Below, piece by piece: positions 57,401 to 64,000 of a DNA stretch of 64,000 nt (positions are counted from its first letter, which is position 1; every line of letters starts with the position of its first letter). The notes under the pieces are model-generated. The model was given only the letters and a program-made list of their open reading frames with translations. It was not told the origin of the DNA and ran no database searches. The DNA comes from Thiomicrospira sp. ALE5. GTDB taxonomy: Bacteria > Pseudomonadota > Gammaproteobacteria > Thiomicrospirales > Thiomicrospiraceae. The translations under genes were made by a program, and so were the position numbers. Where the stretch lies: the NCBI RefSeq assembly GCF_900112445.1, contig NZ_FOYY01000004.1, positions 1-64,000 of the forward strand, in the 5' to 3' direction.

Positions 57401-57949
57401 ACACCACTGCGCAGCGATCAACCCGGTTTAACTCTCGAGCAACTGCCCAGCAATAAGGTGCTGAAAGAAATGGCGTTTTACTATGCGCTCTCGCCTAGCT
57501 CGACCTTGCAACTGAACCACGCCATGCCCAGCGACGTGCCGTTTTTACCGCTCAAAGCGCAACAACTGGCCGGCTATCTGAACGGTTTTATCGATTTGGT
57601 GTTCGAGCATCAGGGACAGTTTTATCTGCTTGATTACAAAACCAATTACCTCGGTTCCGACCCGAACGACTATACGCCAGACCGGCTGTTTGCAGAAATG
57701 CAGCATCACAGTTACGGCTTGCAATTTATGCTTTATTGCCTCGCACTGCATCAATATTTATGCCATCGCTTGCCCGACTACGATTACGAACGCCACTTTG
57801 CCGGCGTAGTCTATGGTTTTGTGCGCGGCATGAACGGTGAGAACGCCGACACTGGCGTGTATCACTATCGCCCCAAACTGGCCGACCTTGAACGCTTAGC
57901 CGCATGTTTAAGCCCACAATACGCGCCATCACAGGGAGTCGCATCATGA
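54446..57949 (+). CDS. recB: Exodeoxyribonuclease V subunit RecB
   Basis: RecB is the 3'-5' helicase and nuclease of RecBCD. At 1167 residues it has Walker A (EASAGTGKTFSIAFLVLR), FTDAATQELRERVR, STIHGFCQKIL, a Walker B (ALIDEFQDTDQWQW), GDPKQAIYKFRGADIHAYF, VTVHAAKGLEYDYVF, and the C-terminal nuclease motif FYLLDYKTNYLG with the catalytic Asp and Lys. All helicase and nuclease motifs look intact. It overlaps recD by 4 bp. Confidence 0.97.
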   Translation: MTNTSPTLAPFDVLNHPLNPGSCLIEASAGTGKTFSIAFLVLRLVVEKALPIEQILIVTFTDAATQELRERVRQRLVEAKNALNGATSEDKLLNDWLTQLASQVQHADAQARLVQALANIDQASISTIHGFCQKILTEYPLESEQAFGQTLTTDMTGLYDELVADFWRQTVYERPKEQVALILAALPSPKNLYSLLYDIKQPGLRITPEVKDIDTLMPELLAHQQAWQTWLTQTQPKIDAFIAEAQAHNWINARSLGALAGHQANFNNDPLTLLDYLAKGTPFNKQGKPAAAEFVAQIHPGDTLLTNQTQLHQQLKIALQSAFAAHFQQQLSVKLQAQNLMSFDDLIQRLYQALQQPQASTLIERVRSSYQAALIDEFQDTDQWQWGIFSALFNQNTQTAQNPQTDPAYLFLIGDPKQAIYKFRGADIHAYFAAANQCQAHYTLDTNWRSQPNLVQAVNQVFDVDNPFRFDSLHFQPVNAGVNSDPQLAAQPAWHWLTLPDKDDGKPWANNAAESLIQQNLLAEISDLLQHHGVQPKQIAILVRANHRAESYRQALAKLGIPAVIKSRQSIYQTAQAEQLYRVMAAMLQHNDSRLIKPLLALDWFGLNSEQVYQVLHSDALEHWFELMQRLNQLWHKTSFIAALYALLEQQQVLEHLTKFNDAERRIANIQQLAEILQTEIHQRHLTPAKTLDFLAHQLTEPDGSDATIVRLDRDDEALQIVTVHAAKGLEYDYVFCPDLWQAKDPEKNPKDPVRVYQNGEWLLDLGSEQFAQHHDQAYQEQQAEDLRLAYVALTRAKIRNTVVTGENLKGFELSPLGYLHQQPPRTERHDSLFTRRELLLDAQPQVYQPPSAPRDYQACSMQRTSVDTRYRLFSFTGLVKAGHSAASTPSAELEAVNETPTDKAQENLLPQEPAAIDAFDKERDIARGADFGNLVHDLLEQQDFAQLAQGVDPELRQALCQKYGLKLNPNQQLALDNLMQRIVTTPLRSDQPGLTLEQLPSNKVLKEMAFYYALSPSSTLQLNHAMPSDVPFLPLKAQQLAGYLNGFIDLVFEHQGQFYLLDYKTNYLGSDPNDYTPDRLFAEMQHHSYGLQFMLYCLALHQYLCHRLPDYDYERHFAGVVYGFVRGMNGENADTGVYHYRPKLADLERLAACLSPQYAPSQGVAS

Positions 57950-59538
57950 ATCCACAACAATCGTTTTTAGATCATCGTTTAGCGGCGTTTTTTACGCCGC
58001 ACAACCCCGAACTGGCGCAAATCATTAAACAGCTATCGCGCGCGCTCAGTGAAGGTCACAGTTGCATTCAACTCGATGCCGACCAACAAGCGGTGATTCG
58101 CGCCAACCCGAGCGAAGCCTGGGTGCTGGATGACGATTTGCTCTATTTCAGCCGCTACCATCAATACGAAACCCAACTGGCGCAACAACTCAAACGCAAA
58201 GCCGCTGCCAGCGAGCCGCTGCAATTAAACGCGCAAAGTCTGAACGCGCTGTTTAACGACCCGTTGCAGCAACAAGCCGCTGAATTGGCACTGACCAAAC
58301 GACTCGCGCTGATTACCGGCGGCCCTGGCACCGGCAAAACCACTACCGTGGTCAAAATTCTCGCCCTACTCATTCAACAACATACCAACGCCACTTTTGC
58401 GTTGGCCGCGCCCACCGGCAAAGCGGCGATGCGCTTGCAAGAATCCATCGCCAATAGCAAAGCGCAGCTGACCGATTTGTTTCCAGCCGACCTGCTCGAA
58501 AAGATTCCTCACCAAGTCAGTACCTTGCATCGCTTATTGGGCGCACGACCGCTGACGCCGGAATTTAAACACCATGCCGAAAACCCGCTCAGTCACGATG
58601 TGCTGGTGGTCGATGAAGCCTCCATGATTGATTTGGCGCTGATGAGTAAATTGGTCAATGCCCTTAAACCGAATGCCAAACTCATTCTGCTCGGCGATAA
58701 AGATCAACTCGCCTCGGTCGAATCCGGTGCGGTGCTGTCCGATTGTTATCGCGCCTTAGCCGATAATCGGGTCGAACTGCAAACCACCTACCGCTTTAAC
58801 GAACAGATCAAACAACTGGCACACGCGGTGAATCAACAAGACGCTAAAAACGTATTGGCACTGTGCAAAGCGGCAGAAAACCGCGACAGCGAAGCCGTCA
58901 TTGGCTTAAAAAACGTGCAAAAAGCCAGCGAACTGAGCGGCTTTATTCAACGCCATTACCGCGATTATTTTGCCCAAGTGGAAAGCGTTCAGAACGAGCA
59001 AGACATTCACGCGCTGTTTCAAACCTTTAACCAATTTAAAATTCTCACCGCGACGCGTGAAGGCGAATTTGGTTTAAGTGCGTTTAATCAGCTTGCGCAA
59101 CCAGGCCTGGTGACCACGCCATGGTACGCCGGACGCCCAGTAATGATTGACAAAAACGACCCGAGCACCGGTTTATACAACGGCGATATCGGCCTGTGTT
59201 TACCGGATATTCACGCACCGAACAGCGGCCAATTGAAAGTGTATTTTCTGCTCGCCAACCAACTGCGTGCGTTTGTGCCCAGTCGCTTACCCAGCCATCA
59301 AACCGCGTTTGCGATGACGATTCACAAAAGCCAAGGCTCGGAATTTGCGCACGTGATGATTGCGCTGGGCAACCAGCTCAATAGCCAAACCGAATCCTTA
59401 GTGACCAAAGAACTACTCTATACCGCCATCACCCGTGCCAAACGCCAAGTGACACTGGTCGCCAGTGACAGCCTACTCACGCAATGCGTTAACAACGCGA
59501 TAGCGCGCCACAGTGGTTTAGCGCGGCGTTTGACGTGA
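57946..59538 (+). CDS. recD: Exodeoxyribonuclease V subunit RecD
   Basis: RecD is the 5'-3' helicase subunit of RecBCD. The 530-residue product (ATG at 57946, overlapping the recB stop) has Walker A ([17 protein letters not shown]), [53 protein letters not shown], and the C-terminal [16 protein letters not shown] plus [12 protein letters not shown]. The longer frame from 57904 lies inside recB. Its last 21 bp overlap the convergent DUF188 gene. Confidence 0.97.
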   Translation: MNPQQSFLDHRLAAFFTPHNPELAQIIKQLSRALSEGHSCIQLDADQQAVIRANPSEAWVLDDDLLYFSRYHQYETQLAQQLKRKAAASEPLQLNAQSLNALFNDPLQQQAAELALTKRLALITGGPGTGKTTTVVKILALLIQQHTNATFALAAPTGKAAMRLQESIANSKAQLTDLFPADLLEKIPHQVSTLHRLLGARPLTPEFKHHAENPLSHDVLVVDEASMIDLALMSKLVNALKPNAKLILLGDKDQLASVESGAVLSDCYRALADNRVELQTTYRFNEQIKQLAHAVNQQDAKNVLALCKAAENRDSEAVIGLKNVQKASELSGFIQRHYRDYFAQVESVQNEQDIHALFQTFNQFKILTATREGEFGLSAFNQLAQPGLVTTPWYAGRPVMIDKNDPSTGLYNGDIGLCLPDIHAPNSGQLKVYFLLANQLRAFVPSRLPSHQTAFAMTIHKSQGSEFAHVMIALGNQLNSQTESLVTKELLYTAITRAKRQVTLVASDSLLTQCVNNAIARHSGLARRLT

Positions 59539-59988
59539 CTTTTGTTGTAACCAACGATCCAGCTGGTTCGCAAAGGCTTGTCGGTCAGCTTGATTAAAGC
59601 TCGCTGGCCCACCGGTTTGAATCCCGCTTGAGCGCAGGTTTTCCATAAAATCACGCATAGTCAAACGCGCCTTAATATTGCTTTCGGTATAGAGTTCGCC
59701 ACGCGGATTTAGCGCTAAACCGCCTTTGGCAATCACCTCGGCCGCCAGTGGAATATCCGCCGTAATCACCAAATCGCCGGCAGACAGCGCCTGCACAATG
59801 TGATTATCGGCGACATCAAAACCTTTAGGCACTTGGATCAAGCGAATATAGGGGCTACCCGCAATGGCCATCGCGTGATTAGCGACCAAGGTCACCGAGG
59901 TTTCGGTACGCTTCGCCGCTTTAAAAATGATTTCTTTAATGACCGCCGGACAAGCGTCCGCATCCACCCAAATTTGCATAGTGTTCAC
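59518..59988 (-). CDS. YaiI/YqxD (DUF188) family protein
   Basis: The 156-residue protein belongs to the UPF0178/DUF188 family, PIN-like small proteins of unknown function. [20 protein letters not shown] at the start, [17 protein letters not shown] in the middle and [30 protein letters not shown] (in parts) at the end are diagnostic. The end overlaps recD tail to tail. Confidence 0.93.
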   Translation of the reverse strand: MNTMQIWVDADACPAVIKEIIFKAAKRTETSVTLVANHAMAIAGSPYIRLIQVPKGFDVADNHIVQALSAGDLVITADIPLAAEVIAKGGLALNPRGELYTESNIKARLTMRDFMENLRSSGIQTGGPASFNQADRQAFANQLDRWLQQKSRQTPR

Positions 59989-60099
59989 TTTTTAATATTA
60001 CGGCATGACTACCGGGTGCTAAAAATCATAACGCTAGCCAAGCCAGTAGTTTTGATTAGCCATCCAAACCAAACTCATCCTGCTCATAGGATAAACTTC

Positions 60100-61104
60100 C
60101 TATGCGTTAATGCTAAATTGAAAAGTTTGCTTTAACAACGGCTGTAGCTGAACTACTCTGGCGACAGGTTCAGCATCTTTATAACGCCTTGGATCCATGA
60201 TCACAAAGCCCCAAAACTGTAAAAATCGCTTAATAAACCGTGATTCAATAATTAAGCTTAAACCCTTTTCTGGCGAGAAGTAATCATCCATAGGAAATGC
60301 CCTCAGTAAATCTGGAAAGGCTGTCATCACTTCCTCAATCAACAGATCTACACTCTTGTGACTCTGAATGCGCCACAACATAAATACCCAAATGAATCGC
60401 AAATCGATATCGTATTCAAAACCGTCGAAGTAGCCCCAGTTATATTGGCTAACAGCGGCTTCTAACATAGGTGTAAAAAATGCCTGTAAACCTAATTGCT
60501 GATACTGTTTTTGCGCGGCTTTTTTTACATGATAGCGACCGCTACGTTGATAAATAATGCCGCTAATTTCTGCTAACACCCTCGTGTAGTGCAAGGCATT
60601 AAATTTATCTTCATTACTGCCTGCAAACTCACTGATACTGATGTCATCTTCATATTGAGCAACTGAAAAATCAGATAATAATTCACTTGCCTGTTTAACC
60701 AACTTTGCCGGTAAGTTGCCTTTAGTTGTGGCTTTAAACGACCCCTCTTGCGCCATCGCCTCATCAAGAATGAGGCCGAGATAACGCATCACAGGGCTGG
60801 AGCAAAACTCATCTGGTATGCTGATTGTCACCCACTGTAATTCATCAAAAGGCGCATAAAGCCAATTAGCCATTTGCGTTGGCGTCATGCCACAAAAATC
60901 AGATTGTGGTTGATTGTTTCGATCTTTCATTTTGTGTTGCAAAGCGACATTAAGTTCATCAATACTCAAATTTGGACTCATGGCCAGCATAGCTTCTACC
61001 TCATCCATAACTTGAGCATGTTGCTTAGATACGTTGTTCATACAACAACGTTTAAATTTTTCACCGCTGCCACAGTGGCAAGGATCGTTACGACCGAGCT
61101 TCAT
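60100..61104 (-). CDS. SEC-C motif protein of unknown function
   Basis: The 334-residue protein begins with a SEC-C zinc motif (LGRNDPCHCGSGEKFKRCC), as found at the end of SecA and in many unrelated proteins. The rest is soluble and mostly helical, with no recognised domain. It lies 19 bp downstream of a small XRE regulator gene on the same strand, so they may form a unit. Low similarity to the surrounding housekeeping genes and its place in the accessory stretch suggest variable content. Confidence 0.75.
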   Translation of the reverse strand: MKLGRNDPCHCGSGEKFKRCCMNNVSKQHAQVMDEVEAMLAMSPNLSIDELNVALQHKMKDRNNQPQSDFCGMTPTQMANWLYAPFDELQWVTISIPDEFCSSPVMRYLGLILDEAMAQEGSFKATTKGNLPAKLVKQASELLSDFSVAQYEDDISISEFAGSNEDKFNALHYTRVLAEISGIIYQRSGRYHVKKAAQKQYQQLGLQAFFTPMLEAAVSQYNWGYFDGFEYDIDLRFIWVFMLWRIQSHKSVDLLIEEVMTAFPDLLRAFPMDDYFSPEKGLSLIIESRFIKRFLQFWGFVIMDPRRYKDAEPVARVVQLQPLLKQTFQFSINA

Positions 61105-61123
61105 GGTTATCCCTTACATGGGT

Positions 61124-61414
61124 TTAAAAGGCATCTTTTAGCACCTCATCAATGCTAGAGGGCATGGTGTCGCGCGCTATGTTAGATTGTGTGAGTTGAT
61201 AGAGTCTGTCTAGCGAATCGAGGGTCTGCCAAAGCAACAACAATTGGCGAAATGAAATTTTCCCAGTCAGCTCAAACTTCTTAATCGTGGCCGCAGGCAC
61301 GCAGCTTCGCTCTGCCAAGGCCGCGCGCGACAGTTTGGCTTGCTGGCGTAACCCACGCAAATAAGCCGCATAAGCTTGGCTTACATCGGTATCATCAAGT
61401 AAGGTAAGATTCAT
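61124..61414 (-). CDS. XRE-family helix-turn-helix regulator
   Basis: The 96-residue protein (ATG at 61414) has an N-terminal helix followed by an XRE-type HTH: AYAAYLRGLRQQAKLSRAAL, AERSCVPAATIKKFE. It resembles the small HTH partners usually encoded before HipA-type kinases, but no hipA follows; the next gene encodes the SEC-C protein. A longer frame to 61447 lacks a ribosome-binding site. A 6-bp palindrome at 61461-61474 may be its operator. Confidence 0.75.
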   Translation of the reverse strand: MNLTLLDDTDVSQAYAAYLRGLRQQAKLSRAALAERSCVPAATIKKFELTGKISFRQLLLLWQTLDSLDRLYQLTQSNIARDTMPSSIDEVLKDAF

Positions 61415-61460
61415 CCGCAACAACCTGTTGGATACAGTTATGTCCATTATATGGGTTAAA

Positions 61461-61474
61461 AGCCATAAATGGCT
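61461..61474. promoter_or_regulatory. Operator-like palindrome upstream of the XRE gene
   Basis: AGCCAT and ATGGCT form a perfect inverted repeat around AA, 47 bp before the XRE start, close to two TATAAT-like boxes on the minus strand. Autoregulation by the adjacent HTH protein is plausible. Confidence 0.4.
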
Positions 61475-61603
61475 ACCATTATATCCAATTTAATAAAAAC
61501 ACCTCAAACGACAGGCTTTGTTCAATCGTTATACCGTTTTAGACATAACGAAACGGCAAACTAAACCAACCCAAATCGTTACTAAAAATCAAATTAACAA
61601 TAA

Positions 61604-61711
61604 CTAACCCACCGCCAACTTTGCGGCCTGCTCAACAATCCGCGTAATGCCGCTGATTAGGTTACCCAATTCTGTAGCTACGGTGTTTTGTAGGTCGGTT
61701 GATTTCGTCAT
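61604..61711 (-). CDS. Possible 35-residue small protein
   Basis: A short minus-strand frame encoding MTKSTDLQNTVATELGNLIS and a helical end (ITRIVEQAAKLAV). AAGGA lies 6 bp before the ATG, a good ribosome-binding site. It could be a real small protein, or the surviving N-terminus of a larger gene; the helix is vaguely like the start of DUF1016 nucleases, which I cannot confirm. Confidence 0.35.
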   Translation of the reverse strand: MTKSTDLQNTVATELGNLISGITRIVEQAAKLAVG

Positions 61712-61713
61712 TA

Positions 61714-61788
61714 TTATCCTTCGCTGACAACTACTGGCACGGTTTGGTATTTCTGTTTTGGGCTACTCGGTTTGTCCGGTAGGGTCAT
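61714..61788 (-). CDS. Possible 24-residue leader peptide
   Basis: A 24-codon frame (MTLPDKPSSPKQKYQTVPVV and a few more) ends 2 bp before the next small ORF's ATG, so the two could be translated in sequence. The 5' side touches a CAGGCCTG copy at 61795-61802. Evidence is only the frame and spacing. Confidence 0.25.
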   Translation of the reverse strand: MTLPDKPSSPKQKYQTVPVVVSEG

Positions 61789-61828
61789 GGTAAGCAGGCC
61801 TGCTAACGCCTGCCGACAAGTTTCACCC

Positions 61829-62191
61829 TCAGTTCAAAAAACCCAATACTTGCTGTATATTGTGCTCAATTCGCTGCATTTCATTAGGTGTTAACAGCGT
61901 TAAACAATCAGGTGTGATTCTGCAAATATCCAAGGCTCGTATTTGGTCGCAGAGTGCATCCGATGCTTTGTGCAAGCGATCTCTCGATTGCAATCGAAAC
62001 CGTAATGGCTCGGCATCGTCTATCAAACTGCTACTCAAGGGTAATACAATCACTGTTGGGTGAGGGAATTCATTAAGCCAGTTGTTTTGCAAAACCAATA
62101 CCGGTCGCACTTTTCCCGGCTCATTACCTTTTGATGGATGTAAGTTGGCGAGATAAACACCGCCGCGCAGTAGTTGTGGTGCTTCCATCAT
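61829..62191 (-). CDS. MazF/PemK-family endoribonuclease toxin
   Basis: The 120-residue protein has the MazF/PemK fold: LRGGVYLANLHPSKGNEPGK, VRPVLVLQNNWL, TVIVLPLSSSL, and SDALCDQIRALDICRI. Such toxins cleave mRNA at short specific sequences. The ATG at 62191 (or 62188) overlaps the last base of the antitoxin stop codon, so translation is coupled. The target sequence cannot be predicted. Confidence 0.9.
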   Translation of the reverse strand: MMEAPQLLRGGVYLANLHPSKGNEPGKVRPVLVLQNNWLNEFPHPTVIVLPLSSSLIDDAEPLRFRLQSRDRLHKASDALCDQIRALDICRITPDCLTLLTPNEMQRIEHNIQQVLGFLN

Positions 62192-62433
62192 CACAACCCC
62201 TTCAGACCATCTTCCAGTGTTGCTTCCCAATCGTTTAGCTCATCGTATGTCTGTGAACGCACTTTTTTGGCGGCCGCTTGCATTTTGGCCTTTAACAAAG
62301 TCTGCTCTTGTTGCTGACGGAAACGCTCAACCGCTTGACGAATCAGCTCACTTTTAGACAGGTGCAACTGCCCCGCTAAATCCACCAGATTTTGCGCAAA
62401 CTCATCAGATGCTTTAATCGTAATCGTCTTCAT
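62191..62433 (-). CDS. Ribbon-helix-helix antitoxin of the MazF-type toxin
   Basis: The 80-residue protein begins KTITIKASDEFAQNLVDLAG, LSKSELIRQAVERFRQQQ, a ribbon-helix-helix fold, followed by an acidic C-terminal tail (DELNDWEATLEDGL) of the kind that blocks MazF. ATG at 62433 or a GTG two codons upstream. It is first in the pair and probably represses its own promoter. Confidence 0.88.
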   Translation of the reverse strand: MKTITIKASDEFAQNLVDLAGQLHLSKSELIRQAVERFRQQQEQTLLKAKMQAAAKKVRSQTYDELNDWEATLEDGLKGL

Positions 62434-62583
62434 CGCCACTCCTTCATAAAGCCTTGGTAATACTTTAGTAACACCGGTATAGCAACACTCGTTAAAACCG
62501 ACAACGCTAACACCGCAAAGTGTGACCTATCAAAATTTTGTGGATGGTCGGTTAGTACTTGGGAACCCATTTTTTCAAGCCAC

Positions 62584-62604
62584 AAAAAAACCCGCAGAGG
62601 CGGG
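62584..62604 (-). terminator. Rho-independent terminator of ssrA
   Basis: On the minus strand CCCGC, loop CTCT, GCGGG is followed by seven T. It starts 11 bp after the 3' end of tmRNA, so it is the natural ssrA terminator. Confidence 0.9.
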
Positions 62605-62614
62605 CTTAGGTGTT

Positions 62615-62972
62615 TGGTGGAGCTGGGCGGATTCGAACCGCCGTCCGGAAAGCATCCATCGGAGAATCTACATGTTTATTTAGTCTACTGATTTAATCAA
62701 AACGCTGCCCGACTAGCAGGGAACGCGTCCGACGAGTTTGTCTGTTTTAACCACCATCTACCCAAACACGCGATGTTGGCGATTCCGTGTGAGATGATAC
62801 GGCGTCGGGTGCCACGAACAACTACCCCGGGCCGCACCAGCGGGATTAAGCCGCTAGAGCGTAGTTATCGTCGTTTGCAACTATAACAATGTGAATTAAG
62901 ATTTACGTGCATCATTCAGGCACGACATGCCTCTCAAACTTCAATCTCCCCGTCGAAACCAAGTACAGCCCC
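62615..62972 (-). ncRNA. ssrA: Transfer-messenger RNA (tmRNA)
   Basis: The minus strand starts GGGGCTGTACTTGGTTTCGA, and its 3' end (GGTTCGAATCC...CAGCTCCACCA) pairs with it to form the alanine-tRNA-like acceptor. The tag frame reads GCAAACGACGATAACTACGC and on to a TAA, giving ANDDNYALAA, versus ANDENYALAA in E. coli. tmRNA rescues stalled ribosomes and tags the products for proteolysis. Length about 358 nt is normal. Confidence 0.97.
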
Positions 62973-62986
62973 GCGAGTGACTCATT

Positions 62987-62992
62987 ATTATA
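62987..62992 (-). promoter_or_regulatory. -10 box of ssrA
   Basis: TATAAT on the minus strand lies 14 bp before the mature tmRNA 5' end. The -35 is poor. It sits 2 bp after the stop codon of the dGTPase gene, so ssrA is transcribed independently of it. Confidence 0.6.
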
Positions 62993-62994
62993 CG

Positions 62995-64000
62995 CTAAAT
63001 TCGATCAAATACCGAACCTTGTTTAGGTAGGAAGAATTTTTCATAGAGTTTCGACGCGTAGTTATTGGTCATACCGGCAATATAGTCACAAATCACCCGT
63101 TTACGCGCCCGTTCAGAATCCGCCTGATTAAACTTGGCTAAGGTATTAGCGGGTAATAATCGATCGGCATTGGCCTCAAGTGCTTCAAATAGGGTCATCA
63201 CAATCAGTTGCCCCTTGTACTCCATCCCCTTCACTTCAGGAATGGTGATGACATTTTTAAACACGAATTGTTTTAACAGTTCTAACACTTGCGCTTGTGC
63301 CGTCGGTAAGCAGGCCTGGTAACGCAATAGTGGATGCGCGAATTGATCACGCTCAATCACAAAAATCTCTTCCACCATAATGCCAACCATTTTTGATACC
63401 GCATGTTTGCGCTGCTTGGAGCTGCCGCTAAACAATCGCTCGGTCATGGTGTTATCCCATAAACGATGCGCTATAAAATGCGGATGCTCCATCACTTCGG
63501 CTTGCCACAGATCACGCGTGACCATTTTCATCGCCACCGCATCTTCTAAATCATGGATGCCATAGGCAATGTCATCAGCCAGCTCCATAATCGTGGTGTC
63601 GAAGGCTTTAAATTGGGTGCGAACCCGTTGGGTTGATGCGGGATCAATTGGCGGTTTGATGGCTAAAAACACCGCTCGATCCTGCTCACTAAAGGGCGAT
63701 AACACCCAGTCAACCACCGATGCTTCTTCTTGATATAAACACTTAGGCGGATGCCAAGGTTTCATATTCCAGGTTTTAAAGTCGGTGATAGTAGGTAGGT
63801 TTAAGCAGGCCTGGTAAGCGGCATCTTGTTGGATAATATCCTCATAAATTGCTGGATACTTCATTACACCTAGCGTTGCACGCCGAGTTAGGTCTAGGCC
63901 ATTTTGAGGCGTGTATTCGCCCAAGTAAGCCAAAATACGCAAGGTTTGCGCATTACCTTCAAAACCACCATGATGACGCATCATGTAGTTAAGCGCCACT
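62995..64000 (-). CDS. dgt: dGTPase-like HD-domain triphosphohydrolase (5' end outside window)
   Basis: The visible 334 residues are the C-terminal part of a deoxynucleoside triphosphate triphosphohydrolase. HHGGFEGNAQTLRIL is a family core motif, ELADDIAYGIHDLEDAV holds the metal-binding Asp of the HD site, and the end is all-helical. The family lowers dNTP pools; some members are annotated as antiphage. The N-terminus with the first HD residues lies beyond base 64000, so full length and start cannot be given. Two CAGGCCTG copies are inside. Confidence 0.9.
   Translation of the reverse strand, partial: VALNYMMRHHGGFEGNAQTLRILAYLGEYTPQNGLDLTRRATLGVMKYPAIYEDIIQQDAAYQACLNLPTITDFKTWNMKPWHPPKCLYQEEASVVDWVLSPFSEQDRAVFLAIKPPIDPASTQRVRTQFKAFDTTIMELADDIAYGIHDLEDAVAMKMVTRDLWQAEVMEHPHFIAHRLWDNTMTERLFSGSSKQRKHAVSKMVGIMVEEIFVIERDQFAHPLLRYQACLPTAQAQVLELLKQFVFKNVITIPEVKGMEYKGQLIVMTLFEALEANADRLLPANTLAKFNQADSERARKRVICDYIAGMTNNYASKLYEKFFLPKQGSVFDRI

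Larger units (their letters stand above)
389..63813. repeat. Highly iterated palindrome CAGGCCTG (34 copies)
   Basis: Copies start at 389, 3979, 7257, 7656, 15251, 17773, 20425, 21259, 22980, 23428, 24166, 26901, 27115, 27313, 33349, 35673, 35943, 37824, 38145, 38972, 40062, 40814, 42034, 45639, 51733, 52852, 53555, 54013, 55118, 57017, 59102, 61795, 63311 and 63806. An 8-mer is expected about once in 64 kb. In 32 of 34 copies both flanks are C or G: 13 are CCAGGCCTGG, 5 GCAGGCCTGC, 14 mixed. Most lie inside genes, where they encode Gln-Ala-Trp, Pro-Gly-Leu or Ala-Gly-Leu in different frames; copies at 389, 22980 and 61795 are intergenic. The counts were made by eye. Confidence 0.9.

Noticed and set aside
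61430-61490. HipB-type operator (TATCC-N8-GGATA) near the XRE gene
   Set aside because: Only the half-sites in the opposite orientation and wrong spacing are present, and no hipA gene follows.
1-64000. CRISPR array, prophage or insertion sequence
   Set aside because: No regularly spaced direct repeats, phage structural genes, transposase or terminal inverted repeats were seen; toxin-antitoxin pairs are the only mobile-type content.

Overview
The window reads as chromosomal DNA of a free-living aerobic gammaproteobacterium. The rng-maf pair, the rsxABCDGE-nth order, the DUF2066/purMN block, apbC-metG, recCBD, the Pro-Arg-His tRNA array and a tmRNA ending ANDDNYALAA all fit that class. The gene set and moderate GC content suggest a Thiomicrospira/Hydrogenovibrio-type sulfur oxidiser. 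That genus-level guess is inference, not proof.

Layout. 1-600: the 5' end of a 16S rRNA gene (minus strand) with two tandem promoters. 600-4556: rng, maf, then proS in the opposite direction. 4600-7715: a minus-strand operon of two thioredoxin-fold proteins, a TolC-type outer-membrane protein, a short HlyD-type adaptor and a small unknown protein, with no inner-membrane pump. 7754-16057: hda, DUF2066, purM, purN, DUF3108, dcd, apbC, metG. 16070-23715: the Rsx/Rnf electron-transport operon, a FitAB toxin-antitoxin pair beside a helix-turn-helix gene remnant, then nth, DUF1841 and a small membrane protein. 23712-27437: a cobalamin riboswitch, btuB and cobQ. 27487-28073: HicAB. 28101-33633: a MetR-type regulator with a TauE exporter, divergent from a DUF1852 (MesX), core methionine synthase (MesD), flavin reductase and MetF-like operon; the last gene carries an in-frame stop. 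33732-34369: a YaeQ gene missing its centre, and VF530.

34554-40988 is a cobalamin late-assembly and salvage block: cobO, cobD, cbiB and btuF on plus, cobU, cobT, cobC and cobS on minus. An ADP-ribosylglycohydrolase gene follows. 42203-49473 is a minus-strand signalling cluster: a CheB-CheR-PAS fusion, an intact PAS-GGDEF-EAL protein, a PAS protein with two CxxC pairs, and a truncated and frameshifted GGDEF-EAL gene. Three tRNA genes, folD, recC-recB-recD and a DUF188 gene follow. From 60100 on there is an accessory stretch (SEC-C protein, lone XRE regulator, two tiny ORFs, a MazF-type pair), then tmRNA and the 3' part of a dGTPase gene that runs off the window.

Two things stand out. First, the palindrome CAGGCCTG occurs 34 times in 64 kb against about one expected, nearly always flanked by C or G on both sides, and one copy lies inside an rRNA promoter spacer. 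Second, the MesX/MesD operon contains a flavin reductase gene and a MetF-like gene, pointing to an oxygen- and flavin-linked, folate- and B12-independent route to methionine. Several genes are visibly decaying (metF-like, yaeQ, a GGDEF-EAL gene, an HTH remnant), and three toxin-antitoxin pairs mark the accessory junctions.
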